The position numbers and the translations under genes are program-made. From [Phialemoniopsis] sp. UDSM-2020 (taxonomy: Eukaryota > Ascomycota > Sordariomycetes > Thyridiales > Thyridiaceae): a stretch of 64,000 nt of DNA. Numbering within the stretch: position 1 is the first letter of the stretch; every line of letters begins with the position of its first letter. The stretch spans positions 3,968,001 through 4,032,000 of the forward strand of contig JAEILZ010000007.1 in assembly GCA_018873225.1 (NCBI GenBank), in the 5' to 3' direction. Positions 44,898 to 55,882 of this stretch are shown here, piece after piece. The notes under the pieces were generated by a model, which had not been told where the DNA came from, made no database searches, and was given only the letters and a program-made list of their open reading frames with translations.

Positions 44898-46308
44898 ATG
44901 ACGACAGACTCAACATCCGAGCAGACTCGAGTCGATGCCGATCTGGGACTTGTAGCGTCCAATACGTTCACTGAGTCATATGTTGACATATACGAAACCA
45001 TATCTCCCACTCACGCTCATGTACAACAAAACCCTGCTCCAGAAGGTGGCTACGGCTGGGTTTGCGTTGCGACATCTTTCTTGATGAATGCGCATACATG
45101 GGGCGTGAATGCTGTATGTCACCCCGAGCCGAAGACAAAGCGACTTATACTAACAGAATGTGGTGCTACAGGCTTACGGTGTATTTCTCTCTTTCTACCT
45201 GTCCGACAACACATTTGAAGGGACTTCGGCGCTCGAGTATGCATTTGTTGGCGGTCTTAGCATTGGTCTCGCCATGCTCGTTTCGCCGGTCGCGACTTTC
45301 CTGACGCATCGTTTTGGAGTTCGGTTCGTGGTAGCACTCGGCACAATCTTCGAGTCAGGGTCGTTCATCGCTACTTCGTTTGTCCAAAGGAACTGGCAGC
45401 TCATGCTGTCACAAGGCGTGTGCTTCGGGTTAGGGATGGGCCTTATCTTCGTCAGCTCCGTGGGGGTCATATCGCACTGGTTTGAGAGACGACGTAGCCT
45501 CGTCAACGGCATTGCTGCAGGTGGATCTGGAATCGGCGGGCTGACCTATTCCCTGGCTGTCGCTGCGATGATTCCTCGTCTCGGAATACCGTGGGCAATG
45601 CGTATCCTCGGCATCATATGCTTTGCCGTGAACCTCACTGGAACTATGCTGCTCAAGCTTCCTCATCAGGTTCATACCGCCAGCAAAAAGCCAGCAATGC
45701 GTTTCGCGGTTTTCAAGAATCCATCGTACGTTCTATTCCTCGCCTGGGGTATTCTGAGCTCCATGGGATACGTTGGACTCCTCTTTAGTCTGTCGAGTTA
45801 TGCGGTGGCCGCCGGCTTGTCCAAAAGTCAAGCCAGCATTGCCAGTGCTCTGCTCAACCTGGGACAAGCTTTTGGCCGTCCTATGTTTGGTTACATCAGT
45901 GACTCGCTCGGAAGAGTCAACGTGGCGGTTGCTGCGACATTGTTCACGGGCGTCTTTTGCTTCGTGGCGTGGGTCTTTGCTCAGTCCATGGGAGTGATCT
46001 GCTTCTTCGCGATTGTGGTCGGCCTGACCGCAGGAACCATGTGGGCGGCAGCTGGTCCAATCGCCTCCGAGATCGTGGGTCTGTCTGAGCTCCATGGAGC
46101 CTTGGGGTTCTTCTGGTTCACATTAGGTGCGCCGATGGCTGTCGCCGAGCCTATTGCAGTTCAACTGCGTGGAGATGCGGCGTTGTCTAAGCCGTACCTT
46201 CGCGTGCAATGCTTCATAGGGTCGATGTATATCGGCGCATCAGTCTGTCTACTGATGCTCAAGTTCACCGTACGGCGGAGCAACAGGGTTCCAGACAAGA
46301 TAGGGTAG
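44898..46308 (+). CDS. Monocarboxylate-transporter-like MFS protein
   Basis: Exons 44898-45113 and 45172-46308 give 450 residues. It belongs to the MCT (SLC16-like) branch of the MFS. The N-terminal signature PEGGYGWVCVATSFLMN precedes helix 1, and splicing restores WGVNAAYGVFLSFYL. Twelve hydrophobic segments follow; FGLGMGLIFVSSVGVISHWFERRRSL and GIAAGGSGIGG are the typical loop 4-5 features, and GRPMFGYISDSLGRVNV is the loop 8-9 motif. Fungal members carry monocarboxylates, riboflavin or unknown solutes and are common in secondary-metabolite and catabolic loci. It is the first gene of a transporter-esterase pair on the plus strand, divergent from a regulator, so it may import what the esterase releases or handles. 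Confidence 0.92.
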
Positions 46309-46828
46309 TGGTTTCCGCCCGACTTTGAAACCAGAACAAAGGCCCGAATGTATGTACAAGAGACAATTGGAAGACCCCACGGACTCCTACCGAATGGGGA
46401 GATATCTTTCGACTTCCTGGTGCCCGGCTTTACCTACTCCGTATTGGGACCTGTGAAAATTGTGGATGCTGGCGGGTGGGTGGTGAAGACACCGCCATTA
46501 AGATCAAGTGCTCCGTCCATGCCAAGAAACCTGTTCTCTCCCCGACCAATGCTAGTGGAGTGAGTGACAAAAAAACTAGCCCTGTGGATTTGATCTGGGC
46601 GGGTTTGACACGCGTGCCATGTGGAAATTTTCGTGCGCCAAGATGCGAACTCGGATCTGATAAGATTATCTAAGCGGAAGAAGCATTCCAACCTCCGACT
46701 GAAGGTTCCGCTTGATACGGCGCAGCGCTTGGCACTGGAGCGAGAAACATATTAAGGAGAGACTTCTACCAATACGTTTGAATACAACCATACACTGCTC
46801 AACTCACAAAAAAATCTTCACGTTCAAG
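46309..46828 (+). other. Intergenic region / esterase promoter
   Basis: This 520 bp separates two genes on the same strand. It includes TACTCCGTA at 46435-46443. No gene was seen. Confidence 0.5.
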
Positions 46829-47773
46829 ATGGCGCCGGGCCAACCAATTGTCATCCCGTCTGCTGAGACGTTCAACCTCACCAGCAAGACTGGTTATGAG
46901 TACATCGTCAACATTGGCTACCCACGAAAGTGGCAGTACGACAACCTGCGCCAGGAAGGGGAGATGATACCAATCATGTAAGCGATTCAACCCTGTGCTT
47001 TGCTGCCACAAGACATGAGCTGACCTCTGGGGAGATACGTCACTGATGGCAACTCGGTGTTTCAAAGCTCGCTTGAGGAGCTTCACCGGCGCCTTTCATT
47101 TGGAGTCGTCGGCTCGCGAGAAGGTGTGGTTGTCTCGATCGGATACCAGATACCTCCAGAGACGGGATTCTTGTTTGAGATCCGGCGATCATGGGACTTC
47201 ACGCCAACCCAATCGTTAACTACTGGCCAGAAGGAGGGAGGCGCCGCAGAGTTCATCGAGTTCCTCGAAGGAACGCTCAAGCCGTTCGTCTATGCGCGCC
47301 TCGAGGAGAAGCGGGCCCTTAAGCCTGGTCGCGAGGCTTTGTTCGGACATTCCCACGGTGGTCTGTTCTGCCTCCATACCTTGTTCACCCGTCCTGATCT
47401 ATTCGACTGTCTCCTCGCTAGCAGCCCAAGCATATCATGGCATGAGGAGTTTGTTTTGCGCGAGGAGGAGGCATTTGTTGCTGCATCGACAGACTCGACT
47501 TCCCGCAAGCCGTCGTTGATGCTGTTCGTGGGCGGGCAGGAATCCACTGCGCATCAGAGGCGGGAAGAACCCGACGAGGTCTTTGCAAAACGCAAAAAGG
47601 GACAGGAGACTCGCGGGGTTGTGGAACGTACCATCGCGATGTACGGCCGGCTGAAGGAGTGCCCCCGGCTCGAGCACGTGTCTCTTAATGTCTACGAGGC
47701 CGAAGATCATTGCACTGCTATCCCATGCGCACTCACTCGCAGCTTTGCGGCGTTTCTAGACGAGTGGTATTAG
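46829..47773 (+). CDS. IroE/esterase D-like alpha/beta hydrolase
   Basis: Exons 46829-46977 and 47035-47773 give 295 residues, the usual length. The family hydrolyses ester bonds; bacterial IroE and fungal EstB cut siderophore esters, and others act on small esters. The fold signs are PIIYVTDGNSVFQ (restored by splicing), VVSIGYQIPPETG, RRSWDFTPTQS, the nucleophile elbow GHSHGG with Ser156, LLASSPSISWH, LFVGGQES and the late EAEDHCTAI with the probable catalytic His. No signal peptide, so it should act inside the cell on an imported ester. It follows the transporter and is convergent with the secreted tannase-family gene 120 bp away, which suggests a shared ester-degrading role. Siderophore hydrolysis is an alternative, though no siderophore genes adjoin. 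Confidence 0.9.
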
Positions 47774-47893
47774 GAAGGTGGCGAAGCATCCCAAGGCGCA
47801 GCGCATCCGATATTCAGGCAGCTCACAGGTCCATTCAGTGGTATAACAGAAGGGTCATCATAAAACTATGTAATCTATGTCATTGATGATTGT

Positions 47894-49614
47894 TCAAGGG
47901 CATTCCCAACTCTCGGCCTGCTTTTCATCTCCGCCCTTGAAATGTTGCATCTTGGGATACACACACCAGGGACGTTGTCTTAGAAACCCGGCGGCAGGAT
48001 CGGAGTCGTTCTTGAAGGAGGTCGCGATGAGCTCATTCACTGGCGTTCCCTTCTCCACCCATTCCATCAATGCCAGCAAACCGTTGTGCTTCGGGTCATC
48101 CAATTCGCTTGGCCCGGGCTTTCCTCGCGTCTGGCCAGCCCCAGCAACGTACCACGGCGCACCCACTGCTGTACCTGCTGAGTGTTGCATGCCAGGCGCC
48201 ATGAAGAGCCGGAACCAGTCATCAAGCTCGGCCGTGTCAGCTGTCGCATTGGCAATGAATTCGCGCAATAGCAGTGACGACCCCGGAACAATCAGCCCGT
48301 CCGCCCATCCATGGAACATGATAATCTTGCCACCTCGCTTTGCAAATTCCCGCATAGCCTCGTAGTCGTCGGGTGTGGAATTGCCAGGATCTCGCTCAAT
48401 CGCCATAGCAACGAGACTGTCGTCGTATTGCTCCCACGTCCAGTCGGGGTCGTCCAGGAGGAAGTAGTTGATATACCCGTTGATCTCGGGTTGATCGGAA
48501 ACAACTGATGCAGGCCACATCAGCTCCGAAGAAAGCTCCATCGCAGGGTAGATAAAGGTGCCGTTGATAGTATAGTTGGTGTAAATTGTATTGAGGGTAT
48601 TAATCTGGGCCGGAGTCAAGCATGTGGACGCGTTGGAGTTTGTGTTGGCGCATGACTTGTCACACGCAAGGGCGTTGACATCGAATTTGCAACTGGTGGG
48701 ATCGGAGATGATGCCGTCCTTGAGGCCGTCGACTTCGTCGCACTGTCTCATAACCTCATTGGCGATCGTCTTCAAGGACGTGACGGGAATGTTATGAGGC
48801 GCGCCCAGGGGCAGATTGATACTTCCCCAGTAACTGCCGGACGATGAAAGGTGGCTCACCCACCACGCTGGGGCACCGAGAAGGGCTCCATCGAAGCTGT
48901 CTGAGTGTAGCTGAATTTCCTTCAAGCCTTGCCTACCGCCTAGGTTTCTCACGTGTTTAGCTAAGTCGCCACTGGAGCAAGGCCATGAGCAGAGTTAAAC
49001 TGACCTGTAGACGTCCCGCTATAATAGGATTTGGCAATGCTTTTCGAATAATAGGCTTCCACGAGTTGCTTCCCGAGTTTGACTGAGCCCTCCATGGCCC
49101 GATAACCCCAGTCCTTGCGCTTATCTTCAGATCGGAATGCCCATGTCACATCCCAGGCGGTAGAATTGTGCCCCGTATCTGTTGAGATGACTGCAAAGCC
49201 GTAACGGACACCGTATCCCATGTCCGCCCAGTTGATGCCCCCTGATAAACCACCATTTCCTACGGCAAGGAATCGCTCATTCCAGTCCGTCGGCAAGAAT
49301 ACGCCAAAGCGGTAGAATGTCGTTTTGGAACTCCGGACGCTGACCGTGAGCGCACAAAGCTCTGGGAGCTGAGTTGCATTGGTGGGATATGCCACATTAC
49401 CTGGCCCTTCACCGTAAGTCCCTCCCGCCGGGACCGTGACAGCAGAGACTACCGAGGCATTCTTTGGTAGGACGTCTCTGAAGGCACAGATACTGCACGT
49501 CGACTGAGATTCAGCTGACCTAGGCGAAAGAAAGGCGTCTTGAGATGTGAGGGAAGATTCCACCCGGTTGGTAAAGACAGCCAATGTGCTGACGACGAGG
49601 CAAGTGAGCTTCAT
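47894..49614 (-). CDS. Secreted tannase / feruloyl esterase family protein lacking the CS-D-HC cysteines
   Basis: Exons 49614-49005 and 48939-47894 give 551 residues, a normal family length. A signal peptide (LTCLVVSTLAVFTN) opens the protein. The family splits ester bonds in gallotannins or feruloylated and chlorogenate-type plant compounds outside the cell. The nucleophile motif is GTSTGGRQG with Ser202, with an intron directly after it; the acid is in FHGWADGL and the base in PGMQHSAG. In most members the residue before Ser and the residue after His are both Cys, joined by a disulfide (CS-D-HC motif). Here they are Thr and Ser, so the link is lost on both sides. Another Cys-rich stretch (CDKSCANTNSNASTC) marks the lid calcium loop region. 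Many N-glycosylation sites are present. Confidence 0.92.
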
Positions 49615-50186
49615 TGTGTCAAGTTCGACTGTGCTCGATGCGAGGTCTCCTTGACGAAGCCAAGCGTAGAGCCTGATTGCTGGTCATTTATTTAAAATAC
49701 CACACCATGGGACTTTGACATCTGCCGATGCGGGCAGATCCTTTCAGCGCTTGCCGCTTGGCATCAGAGCTCTAACAAGAGCAACTAGTACGAATGAAGA
49801 TCCACGAGCGTTGATGAAAATGATTTCCTTGCTTGCCCCATGTCACCTCCGCACTTGTGCCCCGCACGTTCTCTGGCTCATAATGCGCTAATCGGGACCA
49901 ACAAACCGAAGAAAAGGAGCCGTGAAACTTCATGGAGCAAAGTTTAACAGGAACTGTGCCAATGAAGTCATGTCGGGAATGAGGGAGCTGATGAAGTCGG
50001 ATGAGTAAGGTGCAACGTGAGTTACGACGGGAGGTTCCACGTACACGGGTCTCGCCCTCAACCCAGCTTTTCCGAGGTTCCGCTTACGGCACGGTCCTAG
50101 CTCAGACACAGGACTGTGACTCTCGTGTTGTCCACCGCCTCGCACTGGCGTCAATTCGCCAGAGATGTACCCTTCATCACCCAAGG
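49615..50186. other. Promoter region of the tannase-family gene
   Basis: This 572 bp lies between the tannase-family start and the 3' end of the next regulator on the same strand. AT-rich sequence (TTTATTTAAAATACC) near 49686 may be its core promoter. Confidence 0.4.
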
Positions 50187-51919
50187 TCACCCCAGATGCT
50201 GCTCTTGTTTGATTTGCAGCACTATATCGTGGAGACACAGCAGAGCAGGGTCCGACTTCTCATGAGTGGTTTCCAATGCTTCATAATGAGCCCTCAAGAT
50301 ATTGTTGACGGTCAAACAGATCAGACTCGAAGTATGTGCACACTTGGTAAGCCTTCATGGAGTGGCGGTCAGCGGTCTCGGACAGGCTAAGTTGGGATAA
50401 AAGAATATACGTACCGGTCAAAAAACCTGTCTGCAGACATGACAGTGCCAAAAAGCATCTCAAATTCACAAGCTTCTTGCACGAGTGCTTGCCAGCCTTG
50501 TGGGACTGGTGCCTTGGATACCACTTGCCCTGCAGCCACCTTGGAGCCATAGTCCTGGACATGGGCAACCCAATGCGAATAATGATACGAGTCTTGTGCG
50601 CTGGCAACGCAGATTGCAGACCGGCACGACAAACGCGTGGAATACAGAAGGGAGAAGTACCACGAAAGTCTGAAGATGTTTGTTTGCCGTACAGCTGCCG
50701 CCTGGAAAGCTGCTGGAATCTGAGCGTTCCATTCGTTGAGCAACTCGTATGTGCGCAAAATATTCGTGTCCCGCTCCTCAGAGCTACAGTGTTGGGCGGT
50801 GATCGAATAGACATAGTCGTACACTTTGCCCTGGATCTGTGCCAGTTGAACGCGGGCACGGAAGAAGTTCATCTTTGATGTATGATCTGCTGAGAAGATG
50901 AATCCTGCAGAGTCATCCGTCATTTCGTCTGGCGGTAGATCCAAATCCACGTCAGTGTCGCGTTGCATTGGTGCCAGTCGCGCTTGTAAGCTGATATCGC
51001 GGTCGATGATGTAGGCGAGCCAAAAGACTCTGTCACGTTGCAGAGCGAAAGAACGACTGAGATGCTCCGAACTCCTCTTCGAGTTCATCCCTAGAGAGTG
51101 AGCCAGACGCAATGCCGTGGATATAAAGACCAGCGCCGGTTTGACGTCGTCGGCCTTGAAAAACAAAAGAGAAAGCCCGACAAGAATCTGGACGTGAAGC
51201 AACTCTGGTTTCCGCGAGATGACTTCCGTCATCACTGACTGTGCGTTGTTGAGATAGGTGCTAACGTCACTGGCTGTTTCATGTGTGCGACAAGAGTCAA
51301 GCGCCAATGCGAGCACGACGTTGATTGCAGCCCAGACGACAGAGTCTCTCGTGGTAACATCTTGATACCATGTTCTGATCATGTGCAAGAGAGTTTCCGG
51401 ATTGAAAAGAGGCAGGACCGAGTTAATGGTGTCGAGGTAGTGGTTGACCATTGACATGACGTGGTCAATGGGTGGCAAGTCGAGATCTCCATGGCTTTGA
51501 ACGGGCTGCACCGCAGTGCCCAAGTCCAGAGTCTGCCTTGGTGCTCCCGTAGCCTCCTGAGTAAGCCGCGGTACCAGACCTTGTGCTGCCTGCTGCAGTT
51601 GCACAGTGCTTTCCACCTTGACAAGTCTTTGGAGCACGATATCCAGTTGATCTTGGAGTGCGGTGACCCGCGTCTGCAACGCAGTCTCGCGGTCGGTGGC
51701 GGCCTGTTTTCGCGACCGAGCCTTTCGGCTGGCAGCTACATATGTGCAATCGGAATTGTGAATCACACAGGAAGAGCATCGTGGGGTCTGGCCGTCGCAT
51801 TTGATCTTCCTCCGATAGCAGAGATCACAGGCCTTTCGAGGAGGGGAGATCTGTCAGCACGAGGTATGCTATCTGACGCATGAAGAGAATACCTTTCTTG
51901 CGGGTTTGCTCTTTTCCAT
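50187..51919 (-). CDS. Zn2Cys6 fungal-specific transcription factor
   Basis: Exons 51919-51893, 51832-50415 and 50325-50187 give 527 residues. The first exon codes only MEKSKPARK; splicing places the zinc cluster directly after it (Cys11, 14, 21, 28, 31 and 38: ACDLCYRRKIKC then CSSC). A coiled coil follows (RVTALQDQLDIVLQRLVKVE). The fungal_trans domain spans about residues 130-400 with VNHYLDTINSVLPLFNPETL, ALRLAHSLGMN and RVFWLAYIIDRDISLQARLAP. The last exon, found by its splice signals, adds a helical end (NNILRAHYEALE). It diverges from an MFS exporter gene with 668 bp between starts and lies next to the tannase-family gene, so it is a candidate regulator of either or both. Confidence 0.9.
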
Positions 51920-52587
51920 CTCCGATGGCTTGTACCAAAGGGGCTAGGAGCCGGCCAGCTCGATCGGTCTGGTAGGATGGGGCGGGGGGATGGACAGTGA
52001 ACTGATTATCAACAGGCGGTGGCGTGATCCGGCATTAGCCCATCCGCATACCAAGCTCGGAGAAGAGAGGATTCCGTGAGAAGTGCAGATGTTGACATCA
52101 ACCCGAATTTCCTTTGGGGTTGCGGATATAGGAGCCTGAAGGGATGATAAAAACGGTGGGGAGGACAGATTTTGTCAGTGGCCACTGGGCAAAGTGTGTG
52201 GTTCCACGGAGGCTCCGTCGATAAGCTTTGGGTGCCCCCACTATTTTGGTCTGTTGTGTCGTCTCTCGGCGGCTGACAAACCCGGCTTGGTACCGGCCGG
52301 CCGACGTTGAAGCTCCGATGCGCTTCGGCCAGACACTTTGAGCAAGTTTTAATGTCTAATGGGGTTGAAAAAAAAAGAGGAGATGAATAATGAAATAGAG
52401 GATTCATTCTTACAAATCTCTGTCGCTTAGACGCACGATAAAAGGCCTGCTTTGCTGAGCGACCTCCTGTTCTTGCAATGGATCTAAGCAATCTTCGCAG
52501 GCCGTCCCAGTTCGACATCCAGAAGTTTGATACACTCGGACAACTAGCACTCGCAATTGACTTCCAGATACAATTAACGTAAAAGCC
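51920..52587. promoter_or_regulatory. Shared promoter region of regulator and MFS exporter
   Basis: This 668 bp between divergent starts contains the palindrome at 52206-52218 and GC-rich CCGGCCGGCC near 52297. No coding sequence was seen. Confidence 0.45.
52206..52218. promoter_or_regulatory. CGG-N5-CCG palindrome, candidate Zn2Cys6 site
   Basis: ACGGAGGCTCCGT is a perfect 6+1+6 inverted repeat with CGG and CCG half-sites, the usual target shape for dimeric zinc-cluster factors. It sits between such a factor and an MFS exporter. Confidence 0.45.
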
Positions 52588-54267
52588 ATGTCTATTTTCG
52601 GCCGCGAAAAACCGGCGGATCCAGCCCCGGCGGACCCAGCTTCAGGTCCAGCCTCGGAGCCAACTGGCAGCAGTGACGAGAACTCGGTCGAAGAAGGAAA
52701 AACAGAGACGAGAGCTCTACATGGCTTTCGTTGGTTCCTGGTCTGCGGAAGTCTATACATAGCCACATTTCTTTACGGACTCGATACGACGATCGCTGCG
52801 GATGTCCAAGGCCCCGTCACCGTAGCCTTTGGCCACGTCGAGCAACTCGCTTGGGTCGGCGCCGGCTTTCCTTTGGGATCTGTCTGCTGCGTACTTTTAC
52901 TTGGAGACTTGTACTACGCGTTGACGGCAAAATGGGTCTTTTTGACTGCCATGGTCCTTTTCGAGGGCGGTTCGGCCCTGTGCGGCGCCGCCCCTTCCAT
53001 GAGTGCCTTGATCATAGGTCGCGTCATTGCGGGTGCCGGTGGTAACGGAATCTTCACTGGTGTCTTGCGTTACCTGGCCGCCATGACCACGGAAAGAGAG
53101 CGGGGATTCTACATGTCGCTCATCGGCATTACGTGGGGGACAGGTGCCGTCCTCGGCCCCATCATCGGTGGCGCGTTCTCTGTGTCATCGGCAACTTGGC
53201 GTTGGGCCTTCTACATCAACCTGGTTGTCGGTGCCGTGGTGGGACCGGCTCAGATCTTGTACCTTCCGCCACTCCATCCGGCCGACAACAACTCCTCCAT
53301 TCGCTCTCGTCTGAGTCAAGTGGACTTTGTCGGCTTTCTGTTGGGTGCTGGGGTCTGGACCAGCTTTTTGCTGGCATTCACAATGGCCGGCAGTCAGTGG
53401 CCTTGGAAAGATGGGAGAACTATCACCACGTTTGTCGTCTTCGGAGTGGTCCTGGCTCTTTATGTGCTACAGCAATACTTCTCGCTGTTTACCTCACCTA
53501 CTCGACGGGCATTCCCGGGCCATCTCCTCCGTGACCGAACACAGGTGTTGCTATATATCGCCTCCGCAGCTAGCATTACAGTCCTTTTTGTCGGTATTTA
53601 CTATATTCCGATCTATTTTCAATTCGTCAATAACGATCAGGCACTCATGGCTGCTGTGCGTCTGCTGCCATTTGTGGTCGTTGCGATTTCTGTCAACCTC
53701 GCTACGGGCTCCCTGCTTCATCTGATCAAGTTATACATGGCGATATACGTTGTTTCGGGATTTCTCGTTGTCATTGCGGGTGGTCTGCTGGTGGTGCACC
53801 TGCATCCGGGCTCGCCGACAGCCACCATCTACGGGTTATCAGTACTCTTGGGCATTGGCGCTGGTCTCACGATGTTGATTGGATTTCCAATCGCTTCCCT
53901 TACCGCCAAACCGGAGGATGTTGGAGGCGCACTGAGCATGCAGAATATTGCCCAGATTGGAGGCCAGGTCATCGCTCTCGCCGTTGCTGGGCAGACATTC
54001 CAGTCTACGGCCGAGAAGAAGCTGTCGAGGGCATTAGCCGGGCTCGGCTACTCTGGCGAGGAGATACGAAGCGCAGCCGCAGGTGCGCAAAGTGCTCTGT
54101 TCAAAACCCTGGAAGGAGAAACACGCGTCAGGGCGGTGAAAGCCGTCACAGAGGCCATGCAGATGACCTTTGTGCTGCTCCCAGTCGCTGGAGGAGTCAT
54201 TCTGCTCGCGGCACTGGTAATGAGACGGGAAAGGCTATTTGGCAAAGCCGTAGCAGTTGGGGCTTAG
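52588..54267 (+). CDS. DHA2-type MFS drug/toxin exporter
   Basis: A single exon of 559 residues. About 14 hydrophobic segments and the motifs FLYGLDTTIAADVQGPV (motif D1), GRVIAGAGGNGIFTG and WGTGAVLGPIIGGAF (motif C of antiporters), then WRWAFYINLVVGAVV, place it in the TRI12/Aflt-like DHA2 group of proton-driven exporters in the plasma membrane. A disordered, acidic N-terminus of about 45 residues precedes helix 1. The loop 2-3 motif is weak (GDLYYALTAKW), as in other TRI12-like members. Such proteins export host phenolics, fungicides or the cell's own metabolites. It is divergent from a Zn2Cys6 regulator; no polyketide or peptide synthase adjoins, which favours detoxification. Confidence 0.92.
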   Translation: MSIFGREKPADPAPADPASGPASEPTGSSDENSVEEGKTETRALHGFRWFLVCGSLYIATFLYGLDTTIAADVQGPVTVAFGHVEQLAWVGAGFPLGSVCCVLLLGDLYYALTAKWVFLTAMVLFEGGSALCGAAPSMSALIIGRVIAGAGGNGIFTGVLRYLAAMTTERERGFYMSLIGITWGTGAVLGPIIGGAFSVSSATWRWAFYINLVVGAVVGPAQILYLPPLHPADNNSSIRSRLSQVDFVGFLLGAGVWTSFLLAFTMAGSQWPWKDGRTITTFVVFGVVLALYVLQQYFSLFTSPTRRAFPGHLLRDRTQVLLYIASAASITVLFVGIYYIPIYFQFVNNDQALMAAVRLLPFVVVAISVNLATGSLLHLIKLYMAIYVVSGFLVVIAGGLLVVHLHPGSPTATIYGLSVLLGIGAGLTMLIGFPIASLTAKPEDVGGALSMQNIAQIGGQVIALAVAGQTFQSTAEKKLSRALAGLGYSGEEIRSAAAGAQSALFKTLEGETRVRAVKAVTEAMQMTFVLLPVAGGVILLAALVMRRERLFGKAVAVGA

Positions 54268-54423
54268 GAAAGCAACAGCGATTCTGATGGTATGCTCTCC
54301 TGATTTAGTCGCAGCGCCGACGCTGATCCTTTTATATGTACTATTACCCTAGAGATTATAGACGGTTCTCTGTTTCTATCATTGGTACAATGTTCTATAG
54401 ACACACGTTTCTCATTATTTCTT

Positions 54424-55882
54424 TTACACGGAAGCCCCTAGTAACAGACAGGCAACCATGCTAGCGATCTGTGCCGTGAGTGGGTTCAGCACGCTGCCGG
54501 CAGAGGGTGCATCTTTGGAACCCGTAGCGACTCCTCCTGCCACGTCCGTAGGGGTATGAGAAGCGCTGGTCTCCGATGCGGTGTTAGTCGGCTTGTGGTC
54601 GCTGGACGAACTAGTAGCTGTCGATGACTCTGATTTTGACGAGGTTGATGACGCCGAGTTCCCCTCCGAATTCTCCCACGGCGCAAGAACGCATTTTGAG
54701 AACAGCTCGTTATTGACCCAGCGATCGCCTTGCCGACTGGGGGTCAAGCTCAGAACATAGGACTCCCCAAAGCTTCCCGCGCTCCAAGCCACAAGGCCAA
54801 CATATACGTCAGAGTTCTCGTTGATGACTTTGTTCTGTGCGCAGAATGCAGTCATGCAAGTGGGATCACTGGACGCCCCTGTCTCGCTGACCATGCCCTT
54901 CCGTTTCTGCTTCCTCAAGTACTCTGCCAATTCCGTGAATGCTTCGGTGTTGTCTGTCGTGCATTTGGAGTGTTGGCCGGAGTTGTTTTCGTCAAGATAC
55001 TTGTGAATGTCCAAGAGTAAACCATCAGTAGACCCATCCGGATTCGTAATCTTGAGCAATGCATCTGCACTTCCAGTCGACACGAGCGTGGCGGCGCTGT
55101 CAAAGTTTGTGCCTGGTAATAGGATCATTTGGTCATTGGCACCAGCCTTCCGAATGGCCGTCACCGCTGCTTGACAGGTATCGCTCCAGAGCTTCACGTC
55201 CAGATCGTGTGGCTCGTTCATCAAGCCGAAGACCACCTTTTTTTCATCTGCGTACGCTGTGGCCAACTGCGCCCAAAGGTCGCCGAACTGGTCATTTGTT
55301 GGGCCGCCCTGGCCAATGATTCCTCCGTCAAAGCGCGCAAAGTTGTGCATGTCAATCATGCAATACGCGCCAGTCTTTAAACAAGCTTGCATCAACTTGT
55401 CGTATCGCGCCAGGGCATCCTGGTCGAATTTGTCGCCGGGCGAATTACCATGCAACAAAAATTGCCAGGAAACGGCTAAGATCTTGTCAGTCAGACTGCG
55501 GGAAGCACCACAATTGTATGACTTTCGATGACTTACGCAGACGGAACATGTTGAGCCCGTTGTCTTCGACGAAATGCTTCATCTGCCCTTCACCGTCGCC
55601 ACCGCCATACCCATCAAGGGGGAACGACCCGGAGTTGACTGGACATGTTCCCTAGAGATTGTCAGAAAAATGCAAGATATATCTATTGAAAACCGTGATC
55701 CCTCTACTCACGTCGATGTCGCACCCAAAGTCAATGCCAGCAATCGCTATGCCCTGTGGACGGAGTCAGCTTCAAAGCCTGGGTCGAAACCCCTGAAATG
55801 ATGTGGGACCAACAAAAAATTCAACTTTCGCTTGCGCAACAGCAAATAACGCAGTCAGTAGAACCCATCGCCCGACAAACAT
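54424..55882 (-). CDS. GH5 endo-beta-1,4-glucanase (subfamily 5-like), GPI-anchored
   Basis: Exons 55882-55814, 55753-55712, 55651-55537 and 55475-54424 give 425 residues. It cuts internal beta-1,4 bonds in cellulose or related glucans at the cell surface. A signal peptide (VLLTALFAVAQA) leads into FFGIAIAGIDFGCDIDGTC, a family start assembled across three exons. FRLPVSWQFL, MIDMHNFARFDG, GLMNEPHD with the acid/base Glu163, LLDIHKYLD and VSETGASSD with the nucleophile Glu273 complete the (beta/alpha)8 barrel. After residue 330 comes a Ser/Thr-rich linker and a hydrophobic C-terminus (SMVACLLLGASV) that fits a GPI-anchor signal instead of a cellulose-binding module. The gene is convergent with the MFS exporter 156 bp away. 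Confidence 0.93.

Noticed and set aside
46829..47773. Siderophore esterase locus
   Set aside because: The hydrolase is IroE-like, but no siderophore transporter of the ARN/SIT type, ornithine oxygenase or synthetase is nearby, so this specific role is not supported.
42247..54267. Secondary-metabolite biosynthetic cluster
   Set aside because: Regulators, exporter and hydrolases are present, but there is no polyketide synthase, peptide synthetase, terpene cyclase or prenyltransferase in the window.
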